This document shows, piece by piece, positions 36,475-45,717 of a stretch of DNA of 64,000 nt. Within the stretch, counting starts at the first letter, position 1, and each line of letters opens with the position of its first letter. This stretch comes from Lentilactobacillus fungorum. Its GTDB lineage: Bacteria; Bacillota; Bacilli; Lactobacillales; Lactobacillaceae. Location of the stretch: contig NZ_BNJR01000010.1 in the NCBI RefSeq assembly GCF_016860605.1, forward strand, positions 124,001 through 188,000, read 5' to 3'. A program made the translations under genes and the position numbers. The notes under the pieces were generated by a model that saw only the letters and a list, made by a program, of their open reading frames with translations, was not told the DNA's origin and did no database searches.

Positions 36475-36496
36475 CTTTATTTTTGGAGGGATAACA

Positions 36497-37117
36497 ATGA
36501 CAAGTTTTGCGAAACGTGGTGCTGATGATCGATTATTATCACCAGACAACTCAGTATTAACCATTATTGATTACCAACCAACTCAAGTAAACTCGATTGG
36601 TTCGATGAAGCATGCCGACTTGGTTAAGAATGCCGCACTGGTTGCTAAAATTGGCAAGCAGTACCAAATTCCAATAGTGCTTTCAACCGTTAATGTTGCA
36701 ACTGGCCGTAACAAAGATACGCTGCCAACCATTAAAAAAGCACTTGGCGATATTCCTTCCTATGATCGAACTTCCATTAATGCGTGGGAAGATCAGGAAT
36801 ATAACGCAGCAATCAAGGCCACTGGACGCAAAAAGATTATTATCTTGGCACTTTGGACCGAGGCCTGTTTAACATTTCCAACCCTGGATGCATTGAGTGA
36901 AGGGTTTGAAGTTTACCCAGTTGTAGACGCAGTTGGTGGAACTTCACCAGTTGCCCACGAGACGGCGCTACGGCGAGTTGAACAAGCTGGTGCTCACTTA
37001 ATTTCCATTCCACAGCTAATTTGTGAATTACAGCGGGATTGGAACCGAACCGATACTGTTCCGGAATTTGTTTCCGACTTGTTGGAGGATGGCGCATTTA
37101 CGCCAGATTTAGGTTAA
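36497..37117 (+). CDS. Isochorismatase-family cysteine hydrolase
   Basis: 206 residues. The cysteine-hydrolase triad is visible: Asp in LTIIDYQ (about residue 26), Lys in the GRKKIIILAL segment (about residue 113), and the nucleophile Cys in LWTEACLTFP (about residue 124). Resembles the YcaC-like branch; the substrate is unknown. GGAGGG precedes the ATG. The gene is preceded only by the palindromic repeat array, with no obvious free-standing promoter, and is followed by a terminator. Confidence 0.85.
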   Translation: MTSFAKRGADDRLLSPDNSVLTIIDYQPTQVNSIGSMKHADLVKNAALVAKIGKQYQIPIVLSTVNVATGRNKDTLPTIKKALGDIPSYDRTSINAWEDQEYNAAIKATGRKKIIILALWTEACLTFPTLDALSEGFEVYPVVDAVGGTSPVAHETALRRVEQAGAHLISIPQLICELQRDWNRTDTVPEFVSDLLEDGAFTPDLG

Positions 37118-37163
37118 GCCAATATCGTTTGACTTGCTGAAAAGCAGTCATTTGAATAATAGC

Positions 37164-37208
37164 AAAATGAGTCAAACCACTTCAAACAAAAGTGATCTGA
37201 CTCATTTT
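37164..37208. terminator. Bidirectional terminator
   Basis: AAAATGAGTCA ... CACTT pairs with AAGTG ... TGACTCATTTT. Lies between convergent genes. Confidence 0.75.
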
Positions 37209-37217
37209 ATTGATTGA

Positions 37218-37820
37218 CTACTTTAATACTTTAAATCGATTAGCATCATCCATGAATTCCTTCTCGCCAGCAGGGGCTTCGATTGAACCAAAGTCCATTT
37301 GAGCGCGGAGATTCCAACTTGCGGGAATGCCAAAGGTTTCTCTAACTTCATCATCAATCAGTGGGTTGTAATGCTGTAAGTTGGCACCAATGCCATTTTC
37401 AGCAAGCGATGTCCAAACGGCGAATTGAGCATTGCCTTGGGCTTGTTCTGACCAATCAGCAAAGTTATCTGCGTAGAGGGCAAAATCATTTTCAAAGCGA
37501 TGAACAACATCGGTATCAGTGTAGAACAAGACGGTTCCAAACGCTGACTTGAAGCCGTTGATCTTGGCTAATGTTTTTTGGTAAGCTTCCTCAGTCGGAA
37601 CTTCAGACTTCAGGCGCTTGGCAACAATGTCCCAAAGCTTTTCGTGATTGCTACCGAATAAAATCACGGCCCGAGTGGTTTGGTTATTAAATGGGGTTGG
37701 CGCCCATTTGATGTTTTGCTTAATCAAATCAGCAATTTCATCAGGGGTTTGGGAAACATTGCGGCCCAGTGCGTAGATTGACCGGCGCTTTTTAGCGAGG
37801 TCTAATAATTGTTCTTTCAT
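37218..37820 (-). CDS. Nitroreductase-family oxidoreductase
   Basis: 200 residues. KKRRSIYALG near the start is the FMN-binding Arg motif, IKWAPTPFNNQTTRAVIL the second FMN contact, and SLAENGIGANLQHYNP the third. Single-domain NAD(P)H-dependent FMN enzyme of the type induced by stress in lactic acid bacteria; the physiological substrate is unknown. Start at ATG behind AAAAGGAG. Confidence 0.9.
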   Translation of the reverse strand: MKEQLLDLAKKRRSIYALGRNVSQTPDEIADLIKQNIKWAPTPFNNQTTRAVILFGSNHEKLWDIVAKRLKSEVPTEEAYQKTLAKINGFKSAFGTVLFYTDTDVVHRFENDFALYADNFADWSEQAQGNAQFAVWTSLAENGIGANLQHYNPLIDDEVRETFGIPASWNLRAQMDFGSIEAPAGEKEFMDDANRFKVLK

Positions 37821-38048
37821 GGATGTGAGTAGCTCCTTTTCCTTTGTTTAGATAGTATTTAAATTCATATCCGTTAGCGGAAAGTAACGGATAATCTATT
37901 ATAACAGTTACTAATAGTAAGTACAAGCCGATTGACATGCCGATTTGATTTAGATTGTTAACATCTCGGATCTCATCCTGTTAATAATCACCCACAAAGT
38001 GATGGTCCGGTATTGGCATATCTGACAAAGGGATTCCTTTTGAACCAG

Positions 38049-38927
38049 CTAATTTTGTGGGCCACTTGCTTTTTCTATCTCACTCTTATATTGAGGTGAC
38101 AAAAGGGCAATGGTATAGTCCCCAAAGGTTGGGTAGTATTTAGTCTTGCTAGCAGCTTTATAAATCGGCGTACTATCGGCACCAATATACCAATGTTGAT
38201 ACTGGTCGAGATTAATTCCCTGCTTCTCCAGATCAGCTTTCACAAATTTATAAAAGGATAGCTTGCCAGTCACCAACTCATGTCTTTGCTCAGCAGTCGG
38301 CTTGGTCGAGTTGCTAATGAACTTAAAGTGAGAGTACGGCACTGTGCTTAATTTTGCATTAGTGGGATCAGTTCGGTGGAGTTGGGCGCCAATGTGCATG
38401 ATGTTGTTGCCAATGCCCGCTTTAAATTGGTTACTAATGCTGGCATCCTGATTATAAGCAACTTCCTCGTTGTAGCGATCGCTGCCAACTTTATAACCTT
38501 CAACATTCTCAAGTTCATCGCTATCTGCGTTAGGGATGCCGCCAGTATTTGGCATCGTACCAGGATCGAGTTCGCCTTTGACCATATAACCCCGCCAAAC
38601 ATAACCTTTTACGGTACCCTTATCATTGGTAACGTAGTAGAAAATCCCCGTCTTTTTTCCGTTAGTCATCTTCAAAACTTTGTTGGCATAAAGCGTAATG
38701 TTACCCAGGGCACTAACTCTTTGAATTTTATGATTGAGATGGTAGTTCCATAGGTAGGCGCTGACGTTTTCGCCACTCCAGTGAATGGGAACCTGGTTGA
38801 CGCGTTTGACTGCAAGGGCGTGGTAAGTGCCAGCTGCATGGGTGGTTGGCGGGTTAAAAAATGTGGTTAAGCCTAATAATGTGCCGGTAGCGATTAGATA
38901 GTTAATTAAAATCTTAGTTGTCTTCAA
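38049..38927 (-). CDS. Secreted paralogue family protein, operon position 3
   Basis: 292 residues from a TTG start placed by GGAGG seven bases upstream. Signal peptide at residues 1-31 (LGLTTFFNPPTTHAAG). The N-terminal module (YLWNYHLNHKIQRVSALGNITLYANKVLKMTNGKKTGIFYYVTNDKGTVKGYVWRGYM) and the C-terminal end (HWYIGADSTPIYKA...FGDYTIALLSPQYK) match the genes at 23472, 38959 and 40300. No catalytic motif. Unknown function, presumably at the cell surface. Confidence 0.8.
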   Translation of the reverse strand: MKTTKILINYLIATGTLLGLTTFFNPPTTHAAGTYHALAVKRVNQVPIHWSGENVSAYLWNYHLNHKIQRVSALGNITLYANKVLKMTNGKKTGIFYYVTNDKGTVKGYVWRGYMVKGELDPGTMPNTGGIPNADSDELENVEGYKVGSDRYNEEVAYNQDASISNQFKAGIGNNIMHIGAQLHRTDPTNAKLSTVPYSHFKFISNSTKPTAEQRHELVTGKLSFYKFVKADLEKQGINLDQYQHWYIGADSTPIYKAASKTKYYPTFGDYTIALLSPQYKSEIEKASGPQN

Positions 38928-38958
38928 TGTTTTGCCTCCAACGTGCAAAGTTAATGAA

Positions 38959-40278
38959 TTAGTTAGTTGATGTGTCGGCAGCCTGCCCCAAAATAATCAT
39001 GCCATCGCCGGGATAACCAGCCCCGGAGATGATGCCTGCTGGAAAGACGATTGAGCCGATTTGATAACCATTATACTGGCTGGGATCAACACCTTGGGCT
39101 TTAATCGCCGCTTTGACGGCCTGCAAATCGTATGGTTTGGCGACCTTGCCGTTTAGATCAATGACTTTGATATGGCTGAGGCCAGTTTCGCTTTCAATTT
39201 TGGGGATAAATTGCTTGTCATTGGCAGCGATATTTTCGCCAGAGGAATACCAGAGGCTGATGAATTGATCTAACTTAGTGCTATGCATTGTCGTAGAGAA
39301 TAGATCGTCAACTTGATGATCAAAGCGGCTCAACGCTTGATTGCCGATAGTGCCCGAGTATGCGTCGGGGTTGTCGGTGGGAGAATTAGTCGGGTTAGAG
39401 CTGTTTGACTCATCATTGGCATTGGTATCAGAATTATTTTGATGACTGGCTGTAGCTGGTTGAATGATGACAACCCCTTGGCCATAGGCACGGCTTGACT
39501 TAGGACATGCATACGCACCGATTTGGTCACCTTTAAATGCGTGGAAATTCTCATTGCCTTCAGCCCCTGTGATGGCGTTGTTCACGTAATCTTTGAATGA
39601 AAGGCTGCCGGCTTTTAATTTAGCAAGATTGCCTGATGCTTGTTTTTCGTATAAGAACTTAATTTTAGGCGTGCTTTTCCAAAGAGCTGGATAGTCCTTA
39701 GTCAGCATGTCTTCAAAATCCTGGGCTGCATTCCATGGCTTACTTGGATCCTCAATGGTGGCGTACTGCTGAAACTTGTTAGCAATTGTCTGAAGTTGAG
39801 CATTGGGGACTGTGCTGTCAAAGTAGCCAATTAACGTTTGGCTGAGGCTGTTGGTAGTGGCATCTTGCTGATTCGTTGTTGAGTTGGTGTCAGAGTTGGC
39901 GGCTGTTGCGTTGGGATTCACGCCCCGAGCCAAAAAGCCATGCCAAACCAAGCCACTAATAGTGCCCTTGCCGTTAGTAACGTAAAAGTAGCGATAATTT
40001 TTACCAGTCGTCCGCCAATGAATCAGTAGGCTTTTCGAAACATACCAAGTGGTCTTTGGATAATTCTTCAAGTTGTGGATCTTGGCAGTATGGGTTGGGT
40101 TGTACATAAATACGGAGCGAAAGGTCGAAACGTGATAAGGCGTTTTTGAATGATATCTCGTTTTAAGAATCGTGTAACCACCAGCCGCATGAGCAGCCAA
40201 TTGATGGGTACCTACAAGACAGAATACGGCAAAAGTCGTGGCTAATCCTAATAATCTTTTATTCCCTCTTTTATTCAT
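38959..40278 (-). CDS. Secreted paralogue family protein, operon position 2, with duplicated C-terminal module
   Basis: 439 residues, signal peptide ending LAAHAAGG. One N-terminal module (NPTHTAKIHNLKNYPKTTWYVSKS ... FYVTNGKGTISGLVWHGFLARG) is followed by two copies of the C-terminal module. The first ends with GDQIGAYACPKSSRAYGQGVVIIQP and the second with GYQIGSIVFPAGIISGAGYPGDGMIILGQ, separated by an Asn/Ser/Asp-rich linker near residue 285. This internal duplication explains its greater length. It lies 21 bases downstream of the previous gene of the operon. Confidence 0.82.
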   Translation of the reverse strand: MNKRGNKRLLGLATTFAVFCLVGTHQLAAHAAGGYTILKTRYHSKTPYHVSTFRSVFMYNPTHTAKIHNLKNYPKTTWYVSKSLLIHWRTTGKNYRYFYVTNGKGTISGLVWHGFLARGVNPNATAANSDTNSTTNQQDATTNSLSQTLIGYFDSTVPNAQLQTIANKFQQYATIEDPSKPWNAAQDFEDMLTKDYPALWKSTPKIKFLYEKQASGNLAKLKAGSLSFKDYVNNAITGAEGNENFHAFKGDQIGAYACPKSSRAYGQGVVIIQPATASHQNNSDTNANDESNSSNPTNSPTDNPDAYSGTIGNQALSRFDHQVDDLFSTTMHSTKLDQFISLWYSSGENIAANDKQFIPKIESETGLSHIKVIDLNGKVAKPYDLQAVKAAIKAQGVDPSQYNGYQIGSIVFPAGIISGAGYPGDGMIILGQAADTSTN

Positions 40279-40299
40279 AAAATAGCCTCCAAATGGTTT

Positions 40300-41175
40300 T
40301 CACTGATTTGCTGGTGCTAATAGCGCAATCGTATAGTCGCCCATTTTTGAATAGTTATGGTCGGGCGTTTGTGAGTAGATTGGCTGGCTAGTCATGCCAA
40401 TCTGCCATCCTTGGAATTTGGCCAGATTAATGTGCTGCTTTTTGAGGTCGGCCCGCACAAAGGTTGAAAATTTGAGTTGGCCGAGCGCCAATTGACGACT
40501 TTGCTGGGCAGTGGGGGCCACTGAGTTCTTGATGTAGGTCATTTGATTGAGTTTGTCGCCCCATTCTTTGCGGGTTACAGAATCAAAATCATGGCCGAGT
40601 TGTCCGGCAGCGGCATCATCCAACTTGGTATTTCTCGTTGTTCCCTCGAATTGTTTCATCACCGGGGCATCTTGGTAGCTGGTAACCGCTGAATCATAGT
40701 AGTCATCGTCATCTTCATCGATTTCACTGAGATCAATCAATTCGTCCTTGGTAGCAAAGGGAATGCCGCCGGGGTTTCCTTTGGTAACGTTGGCGTTGTT
40801 ATCTCCCTCCTTGGTGCTTGAGCTATTATCCTTTGACAGATAGCCTTGCCAAACATAACCTTTGACGGTGTCCGCGCCGTTTCTAACGTAGTAAAATAAA
40901 CCCGTTTTCTGGCCATTGGTCATTTTAAACGCCTTGGTCGCGTACCAGGTAGTGTTAGGATAGTTGGTCAAGTGATGTAGCCTTTTGGTCAAATTGGCGT
41001 TCCATAGATAAGCTTTCTGGCTGGTGTTATTCCAGTGGTAAGCCACGTTGCTAACAGTTTTTGACTTAATAACGTGATAGACACCTCGAGCATGAGCTGG
41101 CTGTGAGGTTGATAGGCCGACTGCACAGCCAAGGAATCCTAGGGTTGTCGCAAGTATGTAAAGTGATTTGTTCAT
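40300..41175 (-). CDS. Secreted paralogue family protein, operon position 1
   Basis: 291 residues, signal peptide ending SQPAHARG. It has the clearest copy of the N-terminal module: YLWNANLTKRLHHLTNYPNTTWYATKAFKMTNGQKTGLFYYVRNGADTVKGYVWQGYL. An acidic spacer (EIDEDDDDYYD, about residue 153) and a C-terminal module (GWQIGMTSQPIYSQ...MGDYTIALLAPANQ) follow. GGAGGTGCGTT precedes ATG. A possible promoter upstream is GTTACA-N16-TATACT. Confidence 0.82.
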   Translation of the reverse strand: MNKSLYILATTLGFLGCAVGLSTSQPAHARGVYHVIKSKTVSNVAYHWNNTSQKAYLWNANLTKRLHHLTNYPNTTWYATKAFKMTNGQKTGLFYYVRNGADTVKGYVWQGYLSKDNSSSTKEGDNNANVTKGNPGGIPFATKDELIDLSEIDEDDDDYYDSAVTSYQDAPVMKQFEGTTRNTKLDDAAAGQLGHDFDSVTRKEWGDKLNQMTYIKNSVAPTAQQSRQLALGQLKFSTFVRADLKKQHINLAKFQGWQIGMTSQPIYSQTPDHNYSKMGDYTIALLAPANQ

Positions 41176-41452
41176 AACGCACCTCCATGTGATGATTTTA
41201 GTATAGCACCTTGATTACAAATGTAACATGGGTGGAATAATTGATAACGTTTCCTTAAAAGCGCTAGGTGTTGATATCACTAGGATGTGGTTATTTGTAA
41301 TTGATTGGTAAAAGTTAATGGTGGCCAACAGTTTTACTGATTATGAATGGTAATGTGTGAGTGGGGGCGTTGGTTAGATTTACCAGAACTTTATGGAGAG
41401 TCGTTAACGATTTAGCTCGGCTCGATAATTTGGATTGCCGCTTTGTCGCCAT
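41176..41452. other. Intergenic region
   Basis: Holds the promoter of the secreted-protein operon near 41199-41226 (minus strand). The remainder, up to the terminator of the cold-shock gene, shows no gene. Confidence 0.5.
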
Positions 41453-41486
41453 AAAAAAAGAACCAACCATTTCTGGTTGATTCTCT
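41453..41486 (-). terminator. Terminator of the cold-shock gene
   Basis: On the minus strand, AGAATCAACC pairs with GGTTGGTTCT around AGAAAT, then T7. Confidence 0.8.
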
Positions 41487-41507
41487 CAGGTTTAATTAAA
41501 AAGTAAA

Positions 41508-41711
41508 TTAGTCTTCGATTGGTGTAACGTTTGCAGCTTGTGGGCCACGGTCGCTGTCTTCAACGTCAAGGGTAACTTTTTGGCCTTCGTCTAATGACTT
41601 GAAGCCGTCTTTGTTGATAGCTGAGAAGTGAACAAATACGTCACCATCGTCAGTAGTAATGAAGCCATAACCCTTATCAGCGTTGAACCATTTAACAGTA
41701 CCTTGTTTCAT
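41508..41711 (-). CDS. cspA: Cold-shock protein, CspA family
   Basis: 67 residues, a single OB-fold cold-shock domain. [19 protein letters not shown] carries RNP1 and [11 protein letters not shown] carries RNP2, both complete. Binds single-stranded nucleic acid and acts as an RNA chaperone. The longer upstream frame is untranslated leader; AAGGAGG before ATG fixes the start. A small hairpin (GCGCAAAAAGCGC) lies just before the Shine-Dalgarno sequence and may affect translation. Confidence 0.96.
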   Translation of the reverse strand: MKQGTVKWFNADKGYGFITTDDGDVFVHFSAINKDGFKSLDEGQKVTLDVEDSDRGPQAANVTPIED

Positions 41712-41980
41712 AATATATGAAACCTCCTTGCGCTTTTTGCGCATTTTAAATTTAATGCATCTAGTTGAACGTGATTCCAAGGAAGTCATTTCATAAAACT
41801 ATAAAACAAGTACCTTTGAAACTCGGAAACCTAAAACACATTAACAATAGGATACCTTATCCATCGAACTATGTCAATGACAACGCATTGTTTATACAGA
41901 AAATGCCTCGCTAATCGCTTTGACAGCAACCAGTAAGGCATTTTTGCTAATTATTCAACTGGCTTTAATTAAACCGCCAA

Positions 41981-44020
41981 TTATGCAGCGACTTGGCTAT
42001 CTGTCGGCGTCACGACGATGGTGTTGTTATTTTTAAGATCGACGTTGAACGACTTAACGTCAGGATTTTCTAAATAACTGTTGGTCAACTTATCGGTAAT
42101 TTCCTTGGTAATTACTCGATGCATTGGTCGAGCCCCCAATTCTTTACTGTAGCCCATGTCGACTAACTTATTCTTGGCGTTATCAGTTACGGTAAAGTGG
42201 ATACCTCGCGACTTATTGACTAATGCGTTCAAATCGTTGAGCATCAGATCAAGAATCTTCAGCAAGTCTGGCTTGGTCAATGAATTGAACTGAATAATGT
42301 CATCAATTCGATTCAAGAATTCCAGCTTGAAGTACGGCTTTAATCTGTCGATGACGTTTTGCTTGTCGTCGGTTGTTCCTTGGCCAGCGTTACTCGTCAT
42401 AATAATGACGGTGTTGCTAAAGTCAACGGTTCGGCCTTGAGCGTCTGATAGGCGACCGTCGTCCAAGATTTGTAACAGCAGGTTCAAAACATCTGGGTGC
42501 GCTTTTTCAATTTCGTCCATCAAAATGAGGCTGTATGGGTGACGACGAACTTGTTCGGTTAAGCGGCCGCCTTCTTCGTAACCCACGTAACCAGGAGCTG
42601 AGCCGATCAGCTTGCTGGCGCTGATTTTATCCATATATTCAGACATATCGTATCTAAACATGGCTTTGGTAGTGCCAAACAACTCTTTTGCAAGGGCCTT
42701 AGCCGTTTGTGTCTTTCCGACACCGGTTGGGCCGACAAACAAGAAGCTGCCAATTGGCCGATTGCCTTCCGTAAAGCCAACCCGGCTTCGACGGATAGCG
42801 GCCGAGATTGCATCAAGGGCGTTATCTTGGCCGATGACTTCTTTCTTCAAGTCCTTGTCGAGATTATTGAGTTGGTTGACTTCGTTCTTATTAACATCGG
42901 TAACTGGCACCCCGGTAATGCGTTCAACTACTGATTGAATGACTTCCGGCGTTACTTTTGGTGTTTCGACCTTGGTGCCGTTGTCAATGTTCTTAATCTG
43001 TTCGTTAACTTTATCAAGCTTATCTCGTAATTGAGCGGCCTTTTCGAAATCATCCTTGGAAGAAGCAGCCTGCTTGTCCTTTTCAAGCTGTTGAGCTTCT
43101 TGTTGTAAGGTGGACTTATCCTTGGTTAATGATGAGCCCATGGCAACTTTGGCACCAGCTTGGTCAATCAAGTCAATCGCTTTATCAGGGTTCATTCGAT
43201 CCTGAATGTAACGGTTGCTTAAGGAAACAGCAGCTTTTAAAGCATCAGCGGTATAGGTGACGTGGTGGAACTTCTCGTACTTTGGTGCCAAGCCCTTAAT
43301 AATGGTTAAGGTATCTTTTTCACTCGGTTCGTTAATCATAATTGGCTGGAACCGCCGAGCCAATGCTTGATCTTTTTCAATATCACGGTATTCATTGCTG
43401 GTGGTGGCCCCAATCAACTGGAAGTCGCCCCGGGCCAACTTTGGCTTTAAAATGTTGCCGGCGTCCATCTTGTCGCCTTCACCAGTGGATCCAGCGCCCA
43501 TAATCTGGTGGATTTCATCGATGAACAAGATGACGTTTTTATCCTTGGAAACGTCATCGATTAATTGCTTCATTCGCTGTTCAAATTGGCCCCGGATTCC
43601 GGTGCCTTGAACTAATGAAACCACATCAATCGAAATAATCTTCTTGTTCAAGAGCTTCTCAGAAACGTCACCAGCGACAATCTTTTGGGCCAAGCCTTCA
43701 ACAACGGCAGTCTTACCAACCCCGGCTTCACCAATCAAAACCGGGTTGTTCTTAGTCCGGCGACTGAGGACTTCTTCCATTTGTTCAATTTCTTTATCTC
43801 GGCCAATGACCGGATCTAATTTGCCATCTTTGGCCATTTGGGTGAGGTCAGTTCCGTATTGATCTAATAAAGTTTGCTTGTTTTGCGGCTGACGCTCCTG
43901 CACCTGAATTGGCTGTTGTCGCATTTGCCGTTGCCCGTCGGCATCATTAAATGCTTGCTTGAAGAACGGGTCATTGAAAATATCATCAAAACCATTGGTG
44001 CCGAAAATATCATTATCCAT
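41981..44020 (-). CDS. clpL: ClpL-type AAA+ chaperone/disaggregase
   Basis: 679 residues. Two AAA+ modules: Walker A GEAGVGKT at 98-105 with Walker [10 protein letters not shown], and GPTGVGKT at 431-438 with [14 protein letters not shown] coiled-coil middle segment spans about 300-345 ([14 protein letters not shown]...[11 protein letters not shown]). The N-terminus is a short Asn/Phe/Asp-rich stretch without the ClpC N-domain or the ClpE zinc finger, and no ClpP-binding tripeptide loop was noticed. Together these indicate ClpL. Unfolds aggregated proteins after heat and acid stress. AAGGGGG supports the ATG. A CIRCE element lies upstream. Confidence 0.92.
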   Translation of the reverse strand: MDNDIFGTNGFDDIFNDPFFKQAFNDADGQRQMRQQPIQVQERQPQNKQTLLDQYGTDLTQMAKDGKLDPVIGRDKEIEQMEEVLSRRTKNNPVLIGEAGVGKTAVVEGLAQKIVAGDVSEKLLNKKIISIDVVSLVQGTGIRGQFEQRMKQLIDDVSKDKNVILFIDEIHQIMGAGSTGEGDKMDAGNILKPKLARGDFQLIGATTSNEYRDIEKDQALARRFQPIMINEPSEKDTLTIIKGLAPKYEKFHHVTYTADALKAAVSLSNRYIQDRMNPDKAIDLIDQAGAKVAMGSSLTKDKSTLQQEAQQLEKDKQAASSKDDFEKAAQLRDKLDKVNEQIKNIDNGTKVETPKVTPEVIQSVVERITGVPVTDVNKNEVNQLNNLDKDLKKEVIGQDNALDAISAAIRRSRVGFTEGNRPIGSFLFVGPTGVGKTQTAKALAKELFGTTKAMFRYDMSEYMDKISASKLIGSAPGYVGYEEGGRLTEQVRRHPYSLILMDEIEKAHPDVLNLLLQILDDGRLSDAQGRTVDFSNTVIIMTSNAGQGTTDDKQNVIDRLKPYFKLEFLNRIDDIIQFNSLTKPDLLKILDLMLNDLNALVNKSRGIHFTVTDNAKNKLVDMGYSKELGARPMHRVITKEITDKLTNSYLENPDVKSFNVDLKNNNTIVVTPTDSQVAA

Positions 44021-44207
44021 CAAAATACCCCCTTGTTAGTTGAGCCAAATCTTTGCTTAACTCAACGGTCTTAAAGTGTTTGAGTTTAAATGTGCTAATT
44101 TTAAAAGTCGTTCGTTAACGGGAACGTTTATTCCCCTACCGAACAACTATATATTATCACATGTTTGTTATGTATGCAAGAAAGGAGCACGGGAATCATC
44201 TGGATTA

Positions 44208-44227
44208 AACGCCTATATATAGGCGTT
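44208..44227. promoter_or_regulatory. Perfect 20-bp palindrome over the clpL -10 region
   Basis: AACGCCTATATATAGGCGTT is fully self-complementary and includes the -10 hexamer of the clpL promoter, so it could be a second operator or an mRNA 5' hairpin. Confidence 0.55.
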
Positions 44228-44243
44228 ATTAAAATAGTTTCAA
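44216..44243 (-). promoter_or_regulatory. clpL promoter
   Basis: On the minus strand TTGAAA, 16 bases, TATATA. The CIRCE element is 16 bases upstream of the -35. The predicted leader is about 190 bases. Confidence 0.65.
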
Positions 44244-44259
44244 AAAAATTCCGAAAAAA

Positions 44260-44286
44260 TTAGCACTCAATAAAATTGAGTGCTAA
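44260..44286. promoter_or_regulatory. CIRCE element (HrcA operator)
   Basis: TTAGCACTC-N9-GAGTGCTAA, a perfect match to the CIRCE consensus. It lies between the stop of the OsmC gene and clpL, which is the only gene it can control in this arrangement. Confidence 0.95.
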
Positions 44287-44310
44287 CAAGATAAGTAATT
44301 TTCGTGATGA

Positions 44311-44739
44311 TTACGGTGTCGTAATTTCAAACGTAAATTCAACGGCATTTTGTAAAGTATTGTGAATCGTGGAGACATGAATAACGTCTTCGACAAATTG
44401 TTCAGTTTTGGCTTTATCCATATCGTCTGATTGACAATCAATCTTGGCGTGAATTTTAGTAACCCGAGATGATTTGTCGGGGTAGCGTTCAGTTTCGGCG
44501 GTGAAATCCATATCAAACTTGTTGAGCTTGATTTTGTATTTGGGACTATGCGCATAAGCTGCAGCGCTGGCACCTAGGCAAGCCCCCAGTGCGCCCAGTA
44601 GATATTCGACGGGAGAAGGGCCGGTATCGGTTCCGTGATGATCAGTTGGCGTGTCTGAGACAAATCGATGAAGTCGGGTGGTATGAACAACTTTGGCACC
44701 AATGTTGTGTAGTTCTGAATGAAGGGTGTATTCTGACAT
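44311..44739 (-). CDS. OsmC/Ohr-family protein
   Basis: 142 residues. GPSPVEYLLGALGACLGASAAAYA contains the conserved active-site Cys of OsmC-type thiol peroxidases. The second conserved position, normally Cys in a CP(I/V)xNTL motif, reads STIHNTL here, so the resolving Cys appears to be replaced by Ser. That argues against a standard organic-hydroperoxide reductase cycle. Start at MSEYTLH, after AAAGGAG. The gene lies upstream of clpL on the same strand; CIRCE lies between, so clpL has its own promoter. Confidence 0.85.
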   Translation of the reverse strand: MSEYTLHSELHNIGAKVVHTTRLHRFVSDTPTDHHGTDTGPSPVEYLLGALGACLGASAAAYAHSPKYKIKLNKFDMDFTAETERYPDKSSRVTKIHAKIDCQSDDMDKAKTEQFVEDVIHVSTIHNTLQNAVEFTFEITTP

Positions 44740-45074
44740 AGCTAATTCTCCTTTGTTAGTTTCTGCCCATAGTTTACAATAAAAGAGAGCGCTTCCCAAC
44801 AGAAAGTGCAAAAGCTATTTGAAATATCAAGTAAGCATATTAATTGAGAGGGTTGGATTGGATACAGATACTTCTAAAACACCAAAGTGGTGACACAATT
44901 TGTTATCGGATAAGCGTTCGGTTTCTGGTTTGCGGTTTGTGTCATCAACTGATTTATAGGGAGAGTTAACTTGATTTAATCTAACTTTTTTGATTAATTC
45001 GTTGATTTAGCGCTTATGCTTGAGAGATAAGCTTGTTATATAGTGACAATGAATTTACATTGGGGGTGATCGAT
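44740..45074. other. Intergenic region
   Basis: Divergent control region of osmC and the XRE-regulator gene. AT-rich; no reading frame with a ribosome binding site and no distinctive hairpin seen. Confidence 0.4.
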
Positions 45075-45668
45075 ATGGTTGATAACCAATTTGCTCGACG
45101 GCTTAGGGATCAAAGGAAGGCTTCGTCTTTAACTCAACAACAATTGGCAGATCGCCTAAATGTTTCAAGAAAGACAGTTTCAGGTTGGGAAACCGGCCGA
45201 AGTTTACCTGATATTGATACCTTGCGGCGAATGGCAGCGGTTTATCGAGTCTCTCTTGATCAGTTAGTATCGAATCCGCAGCAGTTTAAAAGTCGTGAAA
45301 TTCTGATGGCGCGGCAATCGTCTAAGATCCATCGGTTTACAAGTAGTGTTCTGACTGTCATTTTAGCCATCTTAGTAGCCGAACGAGTGACTCAATATGC
45401 GACGATGGCTGCATTCTTATTGATGGACGTATTCGTCTTTTTGATTTTGGGACTGCGGATTTTAATCAGTAAATATGGTTTAAAAAAAGTCGATCCACTG
45501 AAATCTCCTATATTTTTAAGCGGCTATGTTTTGTTTACGGTATCAGCGATTGCCAGTGCAATTATGTATGTGTTTAAAATGGGGTTTGGCTTTCAGTATG
45601 GATTGGGATTTTCTGGTTACTTAGCGCTATTCAACCTGTATTTAATTTGGCGGCATAGGGCTGATTAA
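45075..45668 (+). CDS. Membrane-bound XRE-family regulator
   Basis: 197 residues. The N-terminal helix-turn-helix (residues 5-60, LRDQRKASSLTQQQLADRLNVSRKTVSGWETGRSLPDIDTLRRMA) is followed by three or four membrane segments (residues about 90-195). ATG chosen after GGGGGTGAT. It lies 49 bases before an ABC transporter ATPase on the same strand and probably regulates it in response to a membrane or peptide signal. This layout is common in bacteriocin-immunity and drug-resistance modules. Confidence 0.85.
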   Translation: MVDNQFARRLRDQRKASSLTQQQLADRLNVSRKTVSGWETGRSLPDIDTLRRMAAVYRVSLDQLVSNPQQFKSREILMARQSSKIHRFTSSVLTVILAILVAERVTQYATMAAFLLMDVFVFLILGLRILISKYGLKKVDPLKSPIFLSGYVLFTVSAIASAIMYVFKMGFGFQYGLGFSGYLALFNLYLIWRHRAD

Positions 45669-45717
45669 GTTGAGTCGTTAATCAATCGATCACATCTGAA
45701 AATGGGAAGTGATTGAA

